Positions 1-8,032 of a DNA stretch of 64,000 bases are shown one piece after another; positions within the stretch are counted from its first letter, which is position 1, and every line of letters begins with the position of its first letter. Both the position numbers and the translations under genes were made by a program. Below the pieces are notes generated by a model that saw nothing but the letters and a program-made list of their open reading frames with translations, was not told the DNA's origin and did no database searches. Origin of the DNA: Pantoea nemavictus (GTDB lineage Bacteria > Pseudomonadota > Gammaproteobacteria > Enterobacterales > Enterobacteriaceae); NCBI RefSeq assembly GCF_037479095.1, contig NZ_JBBGZW010000001.1, positions 3,968,001-4,032,000 on the forward strand, given 5' to 3'.

Positions 1-124
1 GGATAGTCCGTGTTGCGTCAGCTGGGCTGAACAACGTGCGTCACCGGCACTGGAATGGTTACTGGTATATCTCGGGGATGCTGAAACGCTGAACCACGAA
101 TGGCTCAGCGAAGTCTCGGTTTAG
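1..124 (+). CDS. C-terminus of a LysR-family regulator, probably PunR/YdhB (partial)
   Basis: An open frame enters from the left edge and codes 40 residues before a TAG at 122-124. The piece contains CCVSWAEQ and ends [20 protein letters not shown] plus six residues, which looks like the tail of a LysR effector domain. Its stop overlaps the purR stop, so the two genes converge. In E. coli the LysR gene ydhB (punR, regulator of the purine-nucleoside exporter PunC) lies next to purR in this convergent arrangement. The identity rests mainly on that context because only the last 40 residues are visible. Confidence 0.5.
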   Translation, partial: DSPCCVSWAEQRASPALEWLLVYLGDAETLNHEWLSEVSV

Positions 125-1146
125 CGGCGATAGTCGCGGAACGGGCCATCCGCCACTGAGCGACGCTCAATCAGCGTTGGCTGCACCTCAATGGTTTGCG
201 GATCTTCGCGTTTACTGGTGATGCGATCCAATAGCATTTCCAGCGCTTTTTCACCCAGTTCGGCTTTCGGCTGGTGCACGGTCGTCAGGGCTGGAGTGAA
301 ATAGCGCGCGTTGCGCACGTTGTCGTAACCAATTACCGAGATATCCTGTGGCACACGTAAACCCATCTCATCGGCGGCACAAATCGCGCCCATGGCCATG
401 ATGTCGCCCCCGCAGAATACGGCGGTTGGCCGCTGTTTCTGGTTTAAAATCTGCTGCATCGCCTGGTAACCTGATTCAGGTTCAAAATCGCCCTGAACCA
501 CCCATTCTGAACGTACCGCAATGCCCGCCTCGTTCATCGCCTGCAGGAAACCCGCGTGACGTCCGCCGCCGGTGTTGCGCTCCATCTGGCCGGGAATCGC
601 GCCAATGTCGCGATGACCGCGTTCAATCAGATAACGCCCCGCGAGATAGCCACCCTGAAACGCGTTGTCCTGCACTGTATCGGTAAAATCACCGCGTGAA
701 GCGCCCCAATCCATCACCACCATCGGGATATTGCGGTTCTCTTCCAGCATTTGCAGCAGATCGTCCGGATACTCAGAACACATCACCAGCAAACCATCGA
801 CGCGTTTTTGCGCCATCATCGACAGATAAGCGCGCTGTTTCTGCAAATCGTTGTGCGCGTTGCCGAGAATCAGCGTATAGCCGCGATCGAAGCAGTGATT
901 TTCTACCGCTTCAATAATTTCGGCAAAGTAGGGCGCTTCGCTCGACGTTGCCAGCAGGCCCAGAGTTTTGGTGTGATTCACTTTCAGACTACGCGCCACG
1001 GCACTTGGCGAGTAATGCAATTCTTTGATCGCTTCCCATACGGCGTTACGCGTCTCTTCCGCAACGAAACGCGTTTTGTTGATGACATGCGAAACCGTGG
1101 TGGTTGAAACACCGGCGCGCTTCGCGACATCTTTAATTGTTGCCAT
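121..1146 (-). CDS. purR: PurR, purine regulon repressor (LacI family)
   Basis: The product is the HTH-type repressor of purine nucleotide synthesis, using hypoxanthine or guanine as corepressor. The 341-residue protein has the same length as E. coli PurR. It begins [20 protein letters not shown], the LacI-type HTH, followed by the hinge helix ([14 protein letters not shown]) and a periplasmic-binding-type effector domain with [10 protein letters not shown] and VIGYDNV. The frame is open upstream to 1335, but ATG 1146 is chosen because it gives exactly the family N-terminus. A PUR box lies 46 bases upstream, so autorepression is likely, as in E. coli. The gene is divergent from cydH. Identification is very secure. 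Confidence 0.97.
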   Translation of the reverse strand: MATIKDVAKRAGVSTTTVSHVINKTRFVAEETRNAVWEAIKELHYSPSAVARSLKVNHTKTLGLLATSSEAPYFAEIIEAVENHCFDRGYTLILGNAHNDLQKQRAYLSMMAQKRVDGLLVMCSEYPDDLLQMLEENRNIPMVVMDWGASRGDFTDTVQDNAFQGGYLAGRYLIERGHRDIGAIPGQMERNTGGGRHAGFLQAMNEAGIAVRSEWVVQGDFEPESGYQAMQQILNQKQRPTAVFCGGDIMAMGAICAADEMGLRVPQDISVIGYDNVRNARYFTPALTTVHQPKAELGEKALEMLLDRITSKREDPQTIEVQPTLIERRSVADGPFRDYRR

Positions 1147-1191
1147 GAAAATGGTACTCCTGGGATTATCGCAACTTACTGATAAGTATAT

Positions 1192-1207
1192 TGTTAAACG
1201 TTTGCGT
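1192..1207 (-). promoter_or_regulatory. PUR box (PurR operator) upstream of purR
   Basis: On the minus strand the 16 bases read ACGCAAACGTTTAACA, matching the PurR operator core ACGCAAACGTTT perfectly. It sits 46 bases before the purR start, where an autoregulatory operator is expected. No binding data are available, so this is a motif match supported by position. Confidence 0.8.
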
Positions 1208-1328
1208 CTGCTAATGCTTTTACAGCCCAAAAAGCGGGCGAAATGGGGGTGTTTAGCAGGCGAAATCACTTCATCATGCTGTAAATACAGCAGGCGCGAA
1301 ATCTGTTGCGCAACGAAAGGCGGCGATT

Positions 1329-1340
1329 CTAGCAAGCTAG
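1329..1340. promoter_or_regulatory. SlyA-type palindrome between purR and cydH
   Basis: CTAGCAAGCTAG is a perfect 12-base palindrome that differs from the SlyA consensus TTAGCAAGCTAA only at the two outer bases. It lies about 80 bases before cydH and about 180 before purR. The same core TAGCAAGCTA occurs in front of slyA in this window (13675-13686). Control of cydH by SlyA is inference. Confidence 0.5.
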
Positions 1341-1419
1341 CGCGGATAACACGAGATTTTTGCCCACTGCTGTGCGAAAATCGCTTTAACCCTAAAGATT
1401 GTGTGACTAAGGAGGCGTG

Positions 1420-1509
1420 ATGAATACTGATTTGAAGCTGGCGCTAATGACGACGGTTGGCGCACTGTTAATGATTATCGCATTCAGCTTTACCGCGATC
1501 ATGCATTAA
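1420..1509 (+). CDS. cydH: CydH (YnhF), 29-residue subunit of cytochrome bd-I oxidase
   Basis: This small gene encodes [20 protein letters not shown] followed by [10 protein letters not shown]. coli CydH/YnhF is also 29 residues, starts MSTDLK, keeps the TT pair, has one transmembrane helix and ends TAALH. It lies divergently next to purR in both genomes. A good ribosome site (AAGGAGG) precedes the ATG by 5 bases, and a strong terminator follows 1 base after the stop. In E. coli CydH is a single-pass inner-membrane subunit that packs against CydA in the bd-I quinol oxidase. The core enzyme CydAB is not encoded in this window. Length, start and end motifs and synteny make the call strong. Confidence 0.88.
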   Translation: MNTDLKLALMTTVGALLMIIAFSFTAIMH

Positions 1510-1510
1510 C

Positions 1511-1547
1511 AAAAAAGCCGGAGCTGTTAACAGCATCCGGCTTTTTT
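1511..1547. terminator. Bidirectional terminator between cydH and mepH
   Basis: An inverted repeat AAAAAAGCCGGA ... TCCGGCTTTTTT encloses a short loop. The T-runs on both strands suit termination of cydH from the left and mepH from the right. Confidence 0.85.
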
Positions 1548-1565
1548 ATTGGCGTTGCGCAACCG

Positions 1566-2357
1566 CTAGCGAATGGTTTTTGGCGTCATCATACGACGCG
1601 CGCCTACATAGTGTTTCTGCCAGTAATCCTCACCTAATGCGCTAATCTGAATATCTTTACCCGTGCGCGGTGACTGAATGAATTTGCCATTGCCGAGATA
1701 AACACCGACATGATCGGCGGTGCCGCGATTGTTGATGCGGAAGAACACCAGATCCCCTTTCTCCAGCATTTCACGCTTTATCGGTGCCGCATCGCGCAGG
1801 TGATACATTTCATTGGCGGTGCGCGGGAATTTGAACTTTACCAGGTCTTTATAGGCGTACCACACCAGGCCGCTGCAATCGAAGCCGGTGTGAGGTGAGG
1901 TACCGCCCCACTGATAGGGTTTGCCAAGCTGGCCCATTAATTTGGTCATCGCCGTCTCACGCGCTTTTTGATAGCGCTGACGATGTGCTTTGCTCATTTT
2001 GATGCCGGTAAGCGCTATGGCTTCATCATCAACTTCAATCGCAGATGACTTTTTCGCTAGGCGTTGATGACCGTATTTCTTACCGGAGAGTTTCAGCGAG
2101 GATTTTTTGCTGGTGGTTTTGTGCAGCGCGGTTTCTGTCGGTGTCTGTTTTTTGAGTTTGAATTTTTGGACGGCAGTCAGGCGCGATTTTTTAGTTGTGG
2201 TTTTCACCGGACGTCGTTTGCGGCGCTCGTCTTCACGTGCGCTCTTTTTCTCTGCTTTTAACGTACTGGCGTTAACGGGCGCATGCGGAGATGCAGCGGC
2301 CACATTAAAGAACAGTTGGGCTAAAGCCAGTATGAAAAGCGTAATCAGTAGACGCAT
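1566..2357 (-). CDS. mepH: MepH, murein DD-endopeptidase (NlpC/P60)
   Basis: This is a peptidoglycan hydrolase that cuts D-Ala-mDAP cross-links so the sacculus can grow. The 263 residues start with a signal peptide (MRLLITLFILALAQLFFNVA), continue with a long Lys-rich linker (about residues 35-110), and end in an NlpC/P60 domain (about 130-263). The catalytic Cys161 lies in FDCSGLVWYAY and His216 in ADHVGVYLGNG. Gln228 (FIQSP) occupies the third active-site position, where many relatives have His. The C-terminus HYVGARRMMTPKTIR is typical of MepH. It is a single gene between two terminators, next to grxD as in E. coli. Confidence 0.93.
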   Translation of the reverse strand: MRLLITLFILALAQLFFNVAAASPHAPVNASTLKAEKKSAREDERRKRRPVKTTTKKSRLTAVQKFKLKKQTPTETALHKTTSKKSSLKLSGKKYGHQRLAKKSSAIEVDDEAIALTGIKMSKAHRQRYQKARETAMTKLMGQLGKPYQWGGTSPHTGFDCSGLVWYAYKDLVKFKFPRTANEMYHLRDAAPIKREMLEKGDLVFFRINNRGTADHVGVYLGNGKFIQSPRTGKDIQISALGEDYWQKHYVGARRMMTPKTIR

Positions 2358-2724
2358 AATCCGGTTACAGGTTAAGCAGGCTGAATGAAAACAGACTGCG
2401 GCAAAGTGAGAGAAATCTGATCAAGTGACCAGCGCCGAGGCAATTCTAATCCACTTTTTTTGCAAAAGGTAAGGCCTTTTTCCATTAATATGTTACCAGA
2501 TTGATTCTGTAGCAAAAATGAGCTATTTCAGCTGCTTAACGCAGCGAAACTATTGCTAATTATTAATTTATTAATGCCAATTAATGATATGAAAATGTTA
2601 TTTGTCATGCATGAACTTAACAAACATGGCGATTAACCCGCGCAAACACAAAATCCCGTTTTCAGTACGGGAGCGAAATCGCTACAATAAACAAACACGA
2701 AGTGAAGGATTAAGGAAGGCAATA
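2358..2724. other. Gene-free stretch between mepH and grxD
   Basis: This 367-base AT-rich divergent region holds the promoters of mepH and grxD. An in-frame extension of grxD back to 2602 exists, but it has no ribosome site and no family counterpart. I see no RNA gene or convincing named operator here. Confidence 0.6.
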
Positions 2725-3057
2725 ATGAGTACTGTTGAAAAAATTCAGCGTCAGATCGCAGAAAACCCGATCTTGCTGTACATGAAAGGTTCTCCAAAGC
2801 TGCCAAGCTGCGGCTTCTCGGCGCAAGCGGTGCAGGCGCTGTCAGCCTGTGGCGAGCGTTTCGCGTACGTGGACATCCTGCAGAACCCCGATATCCGCGC
2901 TGAAATGCCAAAGTACGCTAACTGGCCGACCTTCCCGCAGTTATGGGTTGACGGTGAACTGGTTGGCGGCTGCGACATCATCGTTGAGATGTTCCAGCGC
3001 GGCGAACTTCAGCCGCTGCTGAAAGAGACCGCAGAGAAGTATAAAGAAGCGGAATAA
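2725..3057 (+). CDS. grxD: Monothiol glutaredoxin GrxD (Grx4)
   Basis: This is a CGFS-type monothiol glutaredoxin that holds a [2Fe-2S] cluster between two subunits with glutathione and works with BolA-type partners in iron-sulfur trafficking. The 110-residue protein has LYMKGSPKLPSCGFSAQAVQ with the single active Cys29, the cis-proline motif NWPTFPQLWV and the glutathione-site GGCDI. E. coli GrxD is 115 residues. The ATG at 2725 follows AAGGAAGG with good spacing and gives the usual MSTVEKIQRQI start. It is monocistronic, ends in a terminator and converges on rnt. Confidence 0.96.
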   Translation: MSTVEKIQRQIAENPILLYMKGSPKLPSCGFSAQAVQALSACGERFAYVDILQNPDIRAEMPKYANWPTFPQLWVDGELVGGCDIIVEMFQRGELQPLLKETAEKYKEAE

Positions 3058-3061
3058 TGCA

Positions 3062-3088
3062 GAAGGCCGACAACGTTGTCGGCCTTTT
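3062..3088. terminator. Bidirectional terminator between grxD and rnt
   Basis: AAGGCCGACAACGTTGTCGG is followed by CCTTTTCT. The GC-rich perfect stem sits between two convergent genes. Confidence 0.85.
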
Positions 3089-3094
3089 CTTTCA

Positions 3095-3763
3095 CTATTC
3101 AGCAGACGCGTCGTCTGCAGATTCCTCACTGAAGGCCAGCGGCCAGCCGCCGAGACGCTTCCAACGATTTACCAGCTCACAGAACAGCGTGGCCGTCTGT
3201 TCGGTGTCATACAGCGCCGAATGCGCTTGCGTACTGTCAAAATCCATCCCCGCCGCTTTACACGCCTTCGCCAACACCGTTTGTCCCAGCACTAAGCCGC
3301 TTAATGCCGCGGTATCAAAAGTGGCAAAAGGGTGGAACGGATTGCGCTTCAGGCTGGCACGTTCAGCAGCCGCCATGACGAAGTTGAGATCGAAGGTGGC
3401 ATTGTGCGCCACGATAATCGCGCGATTGCAGCCGCTGTCTTTAGTGCCTTTGCGCACCATTTTAAAAATTGCATGCAGGGCTTCATATTCGCTGACCGCG
3501 CCGCGCAGCGGATTGGTCGGATCGATCCCAGTAAACGCCAGTGCCGCAGGATTAAGAATGGCACCTTCAAACGGTTCTACGTGGAAATGCAGCGTTTCAT
3601 CACGATGTAACCAGCCGTCTTCGTCCATTTTTAGCGTTGTGGCGGCAATCTCTAGCAAGGCATCGGTTTGCGCGTTAAAACCGGCTGTTTCGACGTCGAT
3701 CACGACAGGATAAAAACCACGGAAGCGTTGGTGGAGAGCGTTTAAAGCGTTCGATTCAGACAT
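3095..3763 (-). CDS. rnt: Ribonuclease T
   Basis: This DEDDh-family 3'-5' exoribonuclease trims the 3' ends of tRNA (CCA end turnover), 5S and 23S rRNA and also acts on single-stranded DNA. The 222-residue protein shows all five catalytic residues at the E. coli numbering: D23 and E25 (VIDVETAGF), D125 (HNATFDLNF), H181 and D186 ([11 protein letters not shown]). The active enzyme is a homodimer. The start at 3763 matches the E. coli N-terminus. In E. coli it is followed by the helicase gene lhr; here grxD follows directly instead. Confidence 0.97.
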   Translation of the reverse strand: MSESNALNALHQRFRGFYPVVIDVETAGFNAQTDALLEIAATTLKMDEDGWLHRDETLHFHVEPFEGAILNPAALAFTGIDPTNPLRGAVSEYEALHAIFKMVRKGTKDSGCNRAIIVAHNATFDLNFVMAAAERASLKRNPFHPFATFDTAALSGLVLGQTVLAKACKAAGMDFDSTQAHSALYDTEQTATLFCELVNRWKRLGGWPLAFSEESADDASAE

Positions 3764-3837
3764 CAGGATCTCATGGCAATAAATAGGGCAGCGCGCATTA
3801 TGGCAAAAATTGCAGGAGGGTGCAGCAGGAGAGGGAA

Positions 3838-3863
3838 GTCAGCCCGCAAATAAGCAGGCTGAC
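3838..3863 (-). terminator. Weak terminator downstream of gloA
   Basis: GTCAGCC (3838-3844) pairs with GGCTGAC (3857-3863) directly after the gloA stop. The T-run is poor, so it may only be an RNA 3'-end stabilising hairpin. Confidence 0.4.
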
Positions 3864-3871
3864 AATCGGCA

Positions 3872-4279
3872 TTAGTTGCCGAGGCCGTGACCGGCATGTT
3901 TGTTTTCGATCAGCTCAATTTTGTAGCCGTCTGGATCTTCAACAAAAGCAATAATAGTGGAACCCCCTTTCACCGGGCCCGCTTCACGCGTGACGTTGCC
4001 GCCCGCGCTGCGGATGCGCTCGCAGGTGTCCGCTACATTGTCCACGCCCAGCGCGATATGACCGTAAGCATTGCCGAGATCGTATTTGTCCACGCCCCAG
4101 TTGTAGGTCAGCTCAATTACCGCGCCTTCACTCTCTTCGGTGTAGCCCACGAAAGCCAGGGTGTATTTGTATTCGGTATTTTCGCTCTGACGCAGCACGC
4201 GCATGCCCAGCACACGGGTGTAAAAATCGATGGAACGTTGCAAATCGCCAACGCGTAACATGGTGTGAAGTAAACGCAT
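3872..4279 (-). CDS. gloA: Glyoxalase I (lactoylglutathione lyase)
   Basis: GloA converts the hemithioacetal of methylglyoxal and glutathione into S-lactoylglutathione, the first step of methylglyoxal detoxification. The 135-residue protein carries the metal ligands at the E. coli positions: His5 ([10 protein letters not shown]), Glu56 ([10 protein letters not shown]), His74 (GHIALGVD) and Glu122 (YKIELIE). The short bacterial form uses Ni2+. It lies downstream of nemRA, which also handles reactive electrophiles, and in E. coli nemRA-gloA are co-transcribed. Here a terminator (4342-4372) stands between nemA and gloA, so partial uncoupling is possible. Confidence 0.97.
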   Translation of the reverse strand: MRLLHTMLRVGDLQRSIDFYTRVLGMRVLRQSENTEYKYTLAFVGYTEESEGAVIELTYNWGVDKYDLGNAYGHIALGVDNVADTCERIRSAGGNVTREAGPVKGGSTIIAFVEDPDGYKIELIENKHAGHGLGN

Positions 4280-4341
4280 AACATCCTCTTTTTCAAAACG
4301 TCATCAGGGAATGACAAGACCACTTAGTATATACCCTGATG

Positions 4342-4372
4342 AAAAAACACTGCCGGACATTCTGCCCGGCAG
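4342..4372 (-). terminator. Intrinsic terminator after nemA
   Basis: On the minus strand CTGCCGGG and CCGGCAG form a stem around CAGAATGT, followed by GTGTTTTTTC. It lies 9 bases after the nemA stop and before gloA. Confidence 0.75.
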
Positions 4373-4380
4373 TCTCGGTC

Positions 4381-5478
4381 TTACAGGGTTGGATAATCGG
4401 TATAACCTTCCGCGCCGCCACCATAGAAGCTTTCCGGACGCTGCGGATTGAGTGGCGCATCTTGTTGCAGACGTGCCACCAGATCCGGGTTAGCGATAAA
4501 GTCGCGACCAAACGCCACGGCATCAATCAGGCCGCGCGCAATCAGATCGTCGGCCTTTTCAACGGTATAAGCGCCGGCGCCAACGATCACGCCAGGGAAC
4601 AGCGCGCGCACTTTCTCACGGAAGGCATCGCTATAAGGCTGTCCACCCGCCCAGTCAGGCTCCGACAAGTGCAGATACGCCAGGCCACGTTTGCCCAGTT
4701 CGGCGATATACCACAGCGCGGCTTTCTCTTCTTCCGGGCCATTTTCCAGATTCTGGAAGGCCCCGATTGGCGAAATGCGGATACCAATACGATCGGCAGA
4801 CCAGTTGGCAATCGCCGCATCCACCACTTCGAGCGCGAAACGGCCACGCTTCTCAATTGAACCGCCATATTCATCGCTACGCTGGTTAGATTCTGGCGCG
4901 AGGAATTGATGCATCAGATAACCGTGCGCGGAGTGCAGCTCAAGCAGGTCAAAGTCCGCTTCACGCGCGTTGAAAGCCGCCTGACCGAAATCTTTCACAA
5001 TCTGCTGGATTTCGGCCACTGACAGCTCGCGAGGCAGCGAGGTGTCTTCACGATAGACGCTACCGTCTGCCGCACGCAGAGACGTACGCGTGCCGGCGGC
5101 CAGCGCAGTTGGCGCCACCGGGGCTTTGCCTTCGGGCTGTACGCTGTTATGTGAAATACGGCCGGTATGCCACAGCTGCACGGCGCTATGACCGTTTGCG
5201 GCATGAATGCCTTCGTTAATCACTTTCCAGGCGGCAATTTGCTGCTGAGTGTGCAGACCCGGCGCACCGGCATAACCTTTCGCCTGGAAAGAGATTTGGG
5301 TGGCTTCGGTGATGATCAAACCGGCGCTGGCACGCTGCTGATAATACTCCGCCATCAGTGGAGTAGGGATATCACCCGGCTCAATGCTGCGCAGGCGCGT
5401 CAACGGGGCCATGAAAATGCGGTTAGGTACGGTAATCGCGCCCACTTTAAGGGGAGAGAATAACTGTTTGCTCGCCAT
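4381..5478 (-). CDS. nemA: NemA, N-ethylmaleimide reductase (Old Yellow Enzyme family)
   Basis: This FMN- and NADPH-dependent ene-reductase reduces N-ethylmaleimide and other electrophilic alkenes, and in relatives also nitrate esters and chromate. The 365 residues equal the E. coli length. Family motifs include [13 protein letters not shown] near the N-terminus, the active-site histidine pair in [30 protein letters not shown], and the flavin phosphate motif [12 protein letters not shown]. The gene follows nemR by 51 bases on the same strand. A second NemR-like palindrome lies in that gap, so nemA may have its own regulated promoter. Confidence 0.96.
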   Translation of the reverse strand: MASKQLFSPLKVGAITVPNRIFMAPLTRLRSIEPGDIPTPLMAEYYQQRASAGLIITEATQISFQAKGYAGAPGLHTQQQIAAWKVINEGIHAANGHSAVQLWHTGRISHNSVQPEGKAPVAPTALAAGTRTSLRAADGSVYREDTSLPRELSVAEIQQIVKDFGQAAFNAREADFDLLELHSAHGYLMHQFLAPESNQRSDEYGGSIEKRGRFALEVVDAAIANWSADRIGIRISPIGAFQNLENGPEEEKAALWYIAELGKRGLAYLHLSEPDWAGGQPYSDAFREKVRALFPGVIVGAGAYTVEKADDLIARGLIDAVAFGRDFIANPDLVARLQQDAPLNPQRPESFYGGGAEGYTDYPTL

Positions 5479-5494
5479 GTAAGTTGCTCCAGGA

Positions 5495-5508
5495 AGACCG
5501 GTCGTCTA
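5495..5508 (-). promoter_or_regulatory. NemR-operator-like sequence between nemR and nemA
   Basis: On the minus strand TAGACGACCGGTCT shares the TAGAC and GTCT arms of the palindrome in front of nemR (6141-6156), but with a different centre. It lies 17 bases before the nemA start. Binding by NemR is inference. Confidence 0.4.
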
Positions 5509-5529
5509 GCGACTGCGGTTTAAAAAAAA

Positions 5530-6126
5530 TCAGTGATTTAAAAGCCACTGTTCGATGGTTTCAAGCGCCAGACTGATTGGGCCAGGCTCTCGGGAAATCT
5601 TGCTCTGCAAACTGGCGCCTAACCACAGCAAATAACAGCGCTGCGCCAGCTGATGCGGCGTTTGATTGAACGGCAACGGCTGTTCAGCCGCGGCCTCGCT
5701 CAAGCAGCGCGTATAGGCTGCGATGATGGCATTGGCGTTGAGCTGTAAAGCATCACGCATGGGTTCAGACAGATCGCACACTTCAGCCGACAGCTTGACG
5801 CCAAGGCAGCCAACAATATGACCTTGCTCGATAAACAGCGTTTCGCCATGGCGAAAATGCTGTAACAGACGTTCTCTCGGTGTTAGCCCGGATTGGTTGA
5901 GCTGCTGCTCGATCTGCTGCAAGAAGTTGGCAAAGTAGCGCTCGATTAGCGCAACGCCAAATGCCTCTTTCGAACCGAAGTAGTGATAGAAAGAGCCTTT
6001 GGTGACTTCCGCCAGCGTCAGCATCTCATTCAGGCCCATGCCGGTAAAACCACGCTGCAAACAAACCTGCTCGCCAATGGCGAGCAGATGTTCACGAGTA
6101 TCATTGCGTTGCAGCGTCTTAGTCAT
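5530..6126 (-). CDS. nemR: NemR, TetR-family electrophile-sensing repressor
   Basis: NemR represses nemA and gloA and releases DNA when its cysteines react with electrophiles, methylglyoxal or hypochlorous acid. The 198-residue protein has a TetR HTH (LTLAEVTKGSFYHYFGSKEAF, residues about 36-56). Cysteines at 22, 107 (IVGCLGV) and 117 (AEVCDLS) correspond to E. coli C21, C106 and C116, of which C106 is the key sensor. A TAGAC-N6-GTCTA palindrome lies 14 bases upstream of the ATG, consistent with autorepression. It forms an operon with nemA. Confidence 0.93.
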   Translation of the reverse strand: MTKTLQRNDTREHLLAIGEQVCLQRGFTGMGLNEMLTLAEVTKGSFYHYFGSKEAFGVALIERYFANFLQQIEQQLNQSGLTPRERLLQHFRHGETLFIEQGHIVGCLGVKLSAEVCDLSEPMRDALQLNANAIIAAYTRCLSEAAAEQPLPFNQTPHQLAQRCYLLWLGASLQSKISREPGPISLALETIEQWLLNH

Positions 6127-6140
6127 GGGTCGCAGGTTAT

Positions 6141-6156
6141 TAGACCAGTCAGTCTA
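6141..6156 (-). promoter_or_regulatory. NemR operator (palindrome) upstream of nemR
   Basis: TAGACCAGTCAGTCTA is an inverted repeat TAGAC-N6-GTCTA at the expected autoregulatory position. Its last three bases are the stop codon of eptA, so the operator overlaps the end of the upstream coding region. Confidence 0.7.
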
Positions 6157-7803
6157 ACGCAACCCTTGAGTGGAGTTTTGGCACGATCTGATCATGTCCA
6201 ACTGCGGCTGGTACGCTTGCGTCTGGATATTGAACATGCCCAAAACGGTATGGAAAAGATTGTCTTGCGAGACCTTATTATCGGCAGCTTGCTGGCGTAA
6301 ACAGTTTTCATTGATGTGATTAGCTGCGGCGTAACCCGGCGACATCCACATCAGCAGTGGAATATGCGTTTGTTGCGAGGGGGCAAACAGATAGGGCGCC
6401 CCGTGCAGATACATACCGCGCTCGCCAAGCGATTCGCCATGGTCGGAGAGATAAACCAGCGCCACGTTAAAGCGATCGCTCAGACCTTTCAGTTTATCAA
6501 TGGTACGGCTCAGCATATCGTCGGTATACAACAGCGAATTATCATAGGTATTTACCAGCGCCTGATGATCACAATCCTGGATCTGATTGCTATCACACGT
6601 TGGCGTAAAGCGGCGGAATTCAGCCGGATAGCGCTGATAGTAAGCGGGACCGTGGCTGCCCATCTGATGCAGCACGATAATGCCGTCGTTATGCAGACTC
6701 GCAACGTAGTTATCCAAACGATGCAGCAGCACATCATCCTGACAGAAACCATCGTGGCAATATTGCGGCAGATTCCACTGTGTCATATCGCTGTGCGGCA
6801 CCCGGTCACAGGCACCTTTGCAGCCACCATCGTTCTCGCGCCACAGTACGCTCACGCCAGCATGGGCAAGGATGTCGAGCACGCCTTCCTGATGATGCGC
6901 CAGATTGGCGTCATAGTGTACGCGCGGCATATTCGAGAACATGCAGGGCACTGAAATAGCGGTTTCTGTGCCGCACGAGGTGGCATTGGGATAATAGATG
7001 ACCTGCTGTTTTTTCAGCTCCGGGTTAGTTTCGCGCGTGTAACCGCCAAGGGAGAAATTCTCTGCGCGCGCGGTTTCACCCACCACCAGCACTACCAGCG
7101 TTTTCTTTTGGGCGGCGCTAATGAGCGGGCCCTTACGCGCATCCTGACCTATTTTCACCAACGCCTGATTACCCAGTAGATAGCGCTGATCGACATAGTG
7201 ACCGCCGCCACTGAGGATATTGGCGGGCGTGACCATTTTTATCAGGCCTTTATTGTTGCGAATCAAGGAGGCGTAATCTTTATAAAACAGCACCGCCATC
7301 AGCAGGATCAACAAGATTGCGCCCAATGCACCGACCAGGCGCTGCACCAGATTCCACCACCAACGTTGTCCCTTACTAATCCTCACGATACACAGCAATG
7401 CTGCCGGAACCAGGCCCATGACCAACATCCATACTAAATAGTGAACGCTGATTAACGCCCCAGCCTCCTGCCGATCGGACTCAAACACGTTTTGCATCAT
7501 ATTGGTGTCAATCACCGTGCCAAAACTGTGCATAAAGTAGTTGGCGGCAGCGCTGATGATCACCAGCACAATCAGCACTGGCTTGCGGATATAAGGCCAG
7601 GCAACGAGGGAGAAAATCATATAAAAAGCCGCGGTCAGAACCAGCGGGATACTGGCGGCGAACAGATACGCGTGTGGGCGATCGTAGACGATCATCTCCC
7701 AGGCGTGGAGCAGAAACAGGGCGTTCAATACTAAGGCGAAGAACAGCGCAGCAATAAGATTAAATCCGCTGGTGCTGCACTGGAATATGTTCCTGAATTT
7801 CAT
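6154..7803 (-). CDS. eptA: Lipid A phosphoethanolamine transferase (EptA/PmrC family)
   Basis: The enzyme moves phosphoethanolamine from phosphatidylethanolamine to lipid A phosphate in the periplasmic leaflet of the inner membrane, lowering surface charge and polymyxin binding. The 549-residue protein has five N-terminal membrane helices (to about residue 175) and a sulfatase-fold domain. The metal ligand Glu243 lies in VVGETARAENFSL, the nucleophile Thr279 in SCGTETAISVPCMF, and Asp454-His455 in YLSDHGESLGE. Paired cysteines lie in GGCKGACDRVPH and PTCD...DCDHQ. Length and motifs follow E. coli EptA (547 aa). It is inserted between nemR and ydhL, neighbours in E. coli, and has a PhoP-type box upstream. 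It looks like the chromosomal eptA type, not an acquired MCR gene. Confidence 0.9.
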   Translation of the reverse strand: MKFRNIFQCSTSGFNLIAALFFALVLNALFLLHAWEMIVYDRPHAYLFAASIPLVLTAAFYMIFSLVAWPYIRKPVLIVLVIISAAANYFMHSFGTVIDTNMMQNVFESDRQEAGALISVHYLVWMLVMGLVPAALLCIVRISKGQRWWWNLVQRLVGALGAILLILLMAVLFYKDYASLIRNNKGLIKMVTPANILSGGGHYVDQRYLLGNQALVKIGQDARKGPLISAAQKKTLVVLVVGETARAENFSLGGYTRETNPELKKQQVIYYPNATSCGTETAISVPCMFSNMPRVHYDANLAHHQEGVLDILAHAGVSVLWRENDGGCKGACDRVPHSDMTQWNLPQYCHDGFCQDDVLLHRLDNYVASLHNDGIIVLHQMGSHGPAYYQRYPAEFRRFTPTCDSNQIQDCDHQALVNTYDNSLLYTDDMLSRTIDKLKGLSDRFNVALVYLSDHGESLGERGMYLHGAPYLFAPSQQTHIPLLMWMSPGYAAANHINENCLRQQAADNKVSQDNLFHTVLGMFNIQTQAYQPQLDMIRSCQNSTQGLR

Positions 7804-7861
7804 GAAAACTCAACGGTAAGTTGTAATGTGACAATCGTATGAAGACATTATGAGGAAAACC

Positions 7862-7878
7862 TTAACCACAGCTAAACA
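7862..7878 (-). promoter_or_regulatory. PhoP-box candidate upstream of eptA
   Basis: On the minus strand the direct repeat TGTTTA-GCTGT-GGTTAA matches the PhoP box (T/G)GTTTA-N5-(T/G)GTTTA at 11 of 12 positions, in the activating orientation. CATAAT or TAATGT about 10 bases downstream could be the -10 element. The eptA ATG follows 58 bases after the box. Half-sites of the PmrA type fit less well at the same place. Confidence 0.6.
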
Positions 7879-8032
7879 GACTTATTTTAGACCTTTTGTA
7901 GGTTGGCTATTTGGTAAACAGCGGTTACCGGCTGCGGCTGGCGTATTGATTATGCGCAATTAGCGTTTACTCTTTGTACTATGTCATTAAGCTGTTATCA
8001 CTGTGCTGCAAGTTGTTAACCCCGGAGTTGAT

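Noticed and set aside
6154..7803. Possibility that the phosphoethanolamine transferase is an acquired MCR-type resistance gene
   Set aside because: Length and motifs follow chromosomal EptA, and there is no transposon, plasmid sequence or base-composition break around it.
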